Assembly: GCA_937957775.1 (NCBI GenBank)
Contig: CALFXV010000022.1
Coordinates: forward strand, 1 to 5,599
Direction: 5' to 3'
DNA: 5,599 bases
From: an uncultured Methylotenera sp.
Lineage (GTDB): Bacteria; Pseudomonadota; Gammaproteobacteria; Burkholderiales; Methylophilaceae
Shown in pieces: positions 5,441 to 5,599 of the stretch (position 1 is its first letter; the number at the start of each line of letters is the position of its first letter). A program made the translations under genes and the position numbers. The notes below the pieces were generated by a model. The model was not told the origin of the DNA. It saw only the letters and a program-made list of their open reading frames with translations, and did not search any database.

Positions 5441-5599
5441 TTATTCCCCTAAGAAACCACCACTTTGGTGGGCCCACAAGCTGGCATACAAACCCTTATT
5501 GGCTAGCAAACTGCGGTGCGTGCCCTCTTCAACTATGCGCCCTTGATCCAACACAATCAACCTGTCCATGGCGGCGATGGTGGACAGGCGGTGGGCAAT
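5441..5599 (-). CDS. ABC transporter ATP-binding/permease protein, C-terminal end (runs off right edge)
   Basis: The last 52 codons of an ABC-type ATPase, read on the minus strand to the TAA at 5443-5441. The fragment starts in the H-loop: I-A-H-R-L-S-T, whose histidine contacts the ATP γ-phosphate. It is followed by [17 protein letters not shown], the β-strand and G-x-I-x-E-x-G-x-H hallmark after the H-loop. The tail [15 protein letters not shown] is the kind seen on fused membrane-domain plus ATPase half-transporters of the MsbA/multidrug exporter type. Walker A, Q-loop, signature and Walker B motifs, and the membrane domain, lie outside the window, so substrate and exact subfamily cannot be read. 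The protein would sit in the inner membrane with this domain in the cytoplasm. It lies 107 bp upstream of autotransporter 2 on the same strand. Confidence 0.92.
   Translation of the reverse strand: MAHRLSTIAAMDRLIVLDQGRIVEEGTHRSLLANKGLYASLWAHQSGGFLGE
5457..5471 (-). repeat. Hairpin overlapping the last codons of the ABC transporter gene
   Basis: On the minus strand CCACCA, AAG, TGGTGG form a perfect 6-bp GC-rich stem with a 3-base loop, followed directly by TTTCTT. It resembles a compact terminator but lies inside the coding end, encoding the H-Q-S-G-G motif. The codons alone may explain the repeat. If active it would reduce read-through into autotransporter 2. Confidence 0.3.

Overview
The window carries four protein-coding genes typical of a Gram-negative bacterium. 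Two are complete autotransporter (type Va) surface proteins facing each other. They are flanked by the start of a PAS-domain gene on the left and the tail of an ABC exporter gene on the right. Base composition is moderate: selected blocks counted by hand run from about 27 to 60 % GC. The style of the first autotransporter, with N-x-G β-helix rungs, a conserved pre-barrel module and a 12-strand-type barrel, reminds me of the large autotransporter families of betaproteobacteria such as Polynucleobacter and other Burkholderiales. That assignment rests on memory of the family and is tentative.

Layout. 1-278 (minus): the N-terminal 92 codons of a PAS-domain sensor or signalling protein that runs off the left edge. 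279-644: a divergent intergenic region with no convincing gene and a few inverted repeats. 645-2822 (plus): autotransporter 1, 725 aa. 2823-3083: a convergent intergenic region with four inverted repeats, one of which is a plausible terminator for the minus-strand gene. 3084-5333 (minus): autotransporter 2, 749 aa, whose passenger has about thirteen 25-residue repeats. 5334-5440: a short spacer. 5441-5599 (minus): the last 52 codons of an ABC transporter ATPase domain, beginning at its H-loop.

How they work together: the two autotransporters have the same overall plan (signal peptide, mature N-terminus beginning A|[S/T]-C, a second cysteine about 20 residues on, β-solenoid passenger, α-helical linker, C-terminal barrel ending in Phe). 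Their barrels look like different subfamilies, so this is probably not a recent tandem duplication. No protease, esterase (GDSL) or RGD motif was seen in either passenger, so adhesin or surface-structure roles are the default inference. The ABC exporter gene lies just upstream of autotransporter 2 on the same strand, and I see no strong promoter between them. No mobile element, CRISPR array, tRNA or rRNA was seen. I did not find a clearly new system. The most unusual points are the composition step inside autotransporter 2, the paired inverted repeats between the two genes, and an out-of-frame start codon just ahead of autotransporter 1.
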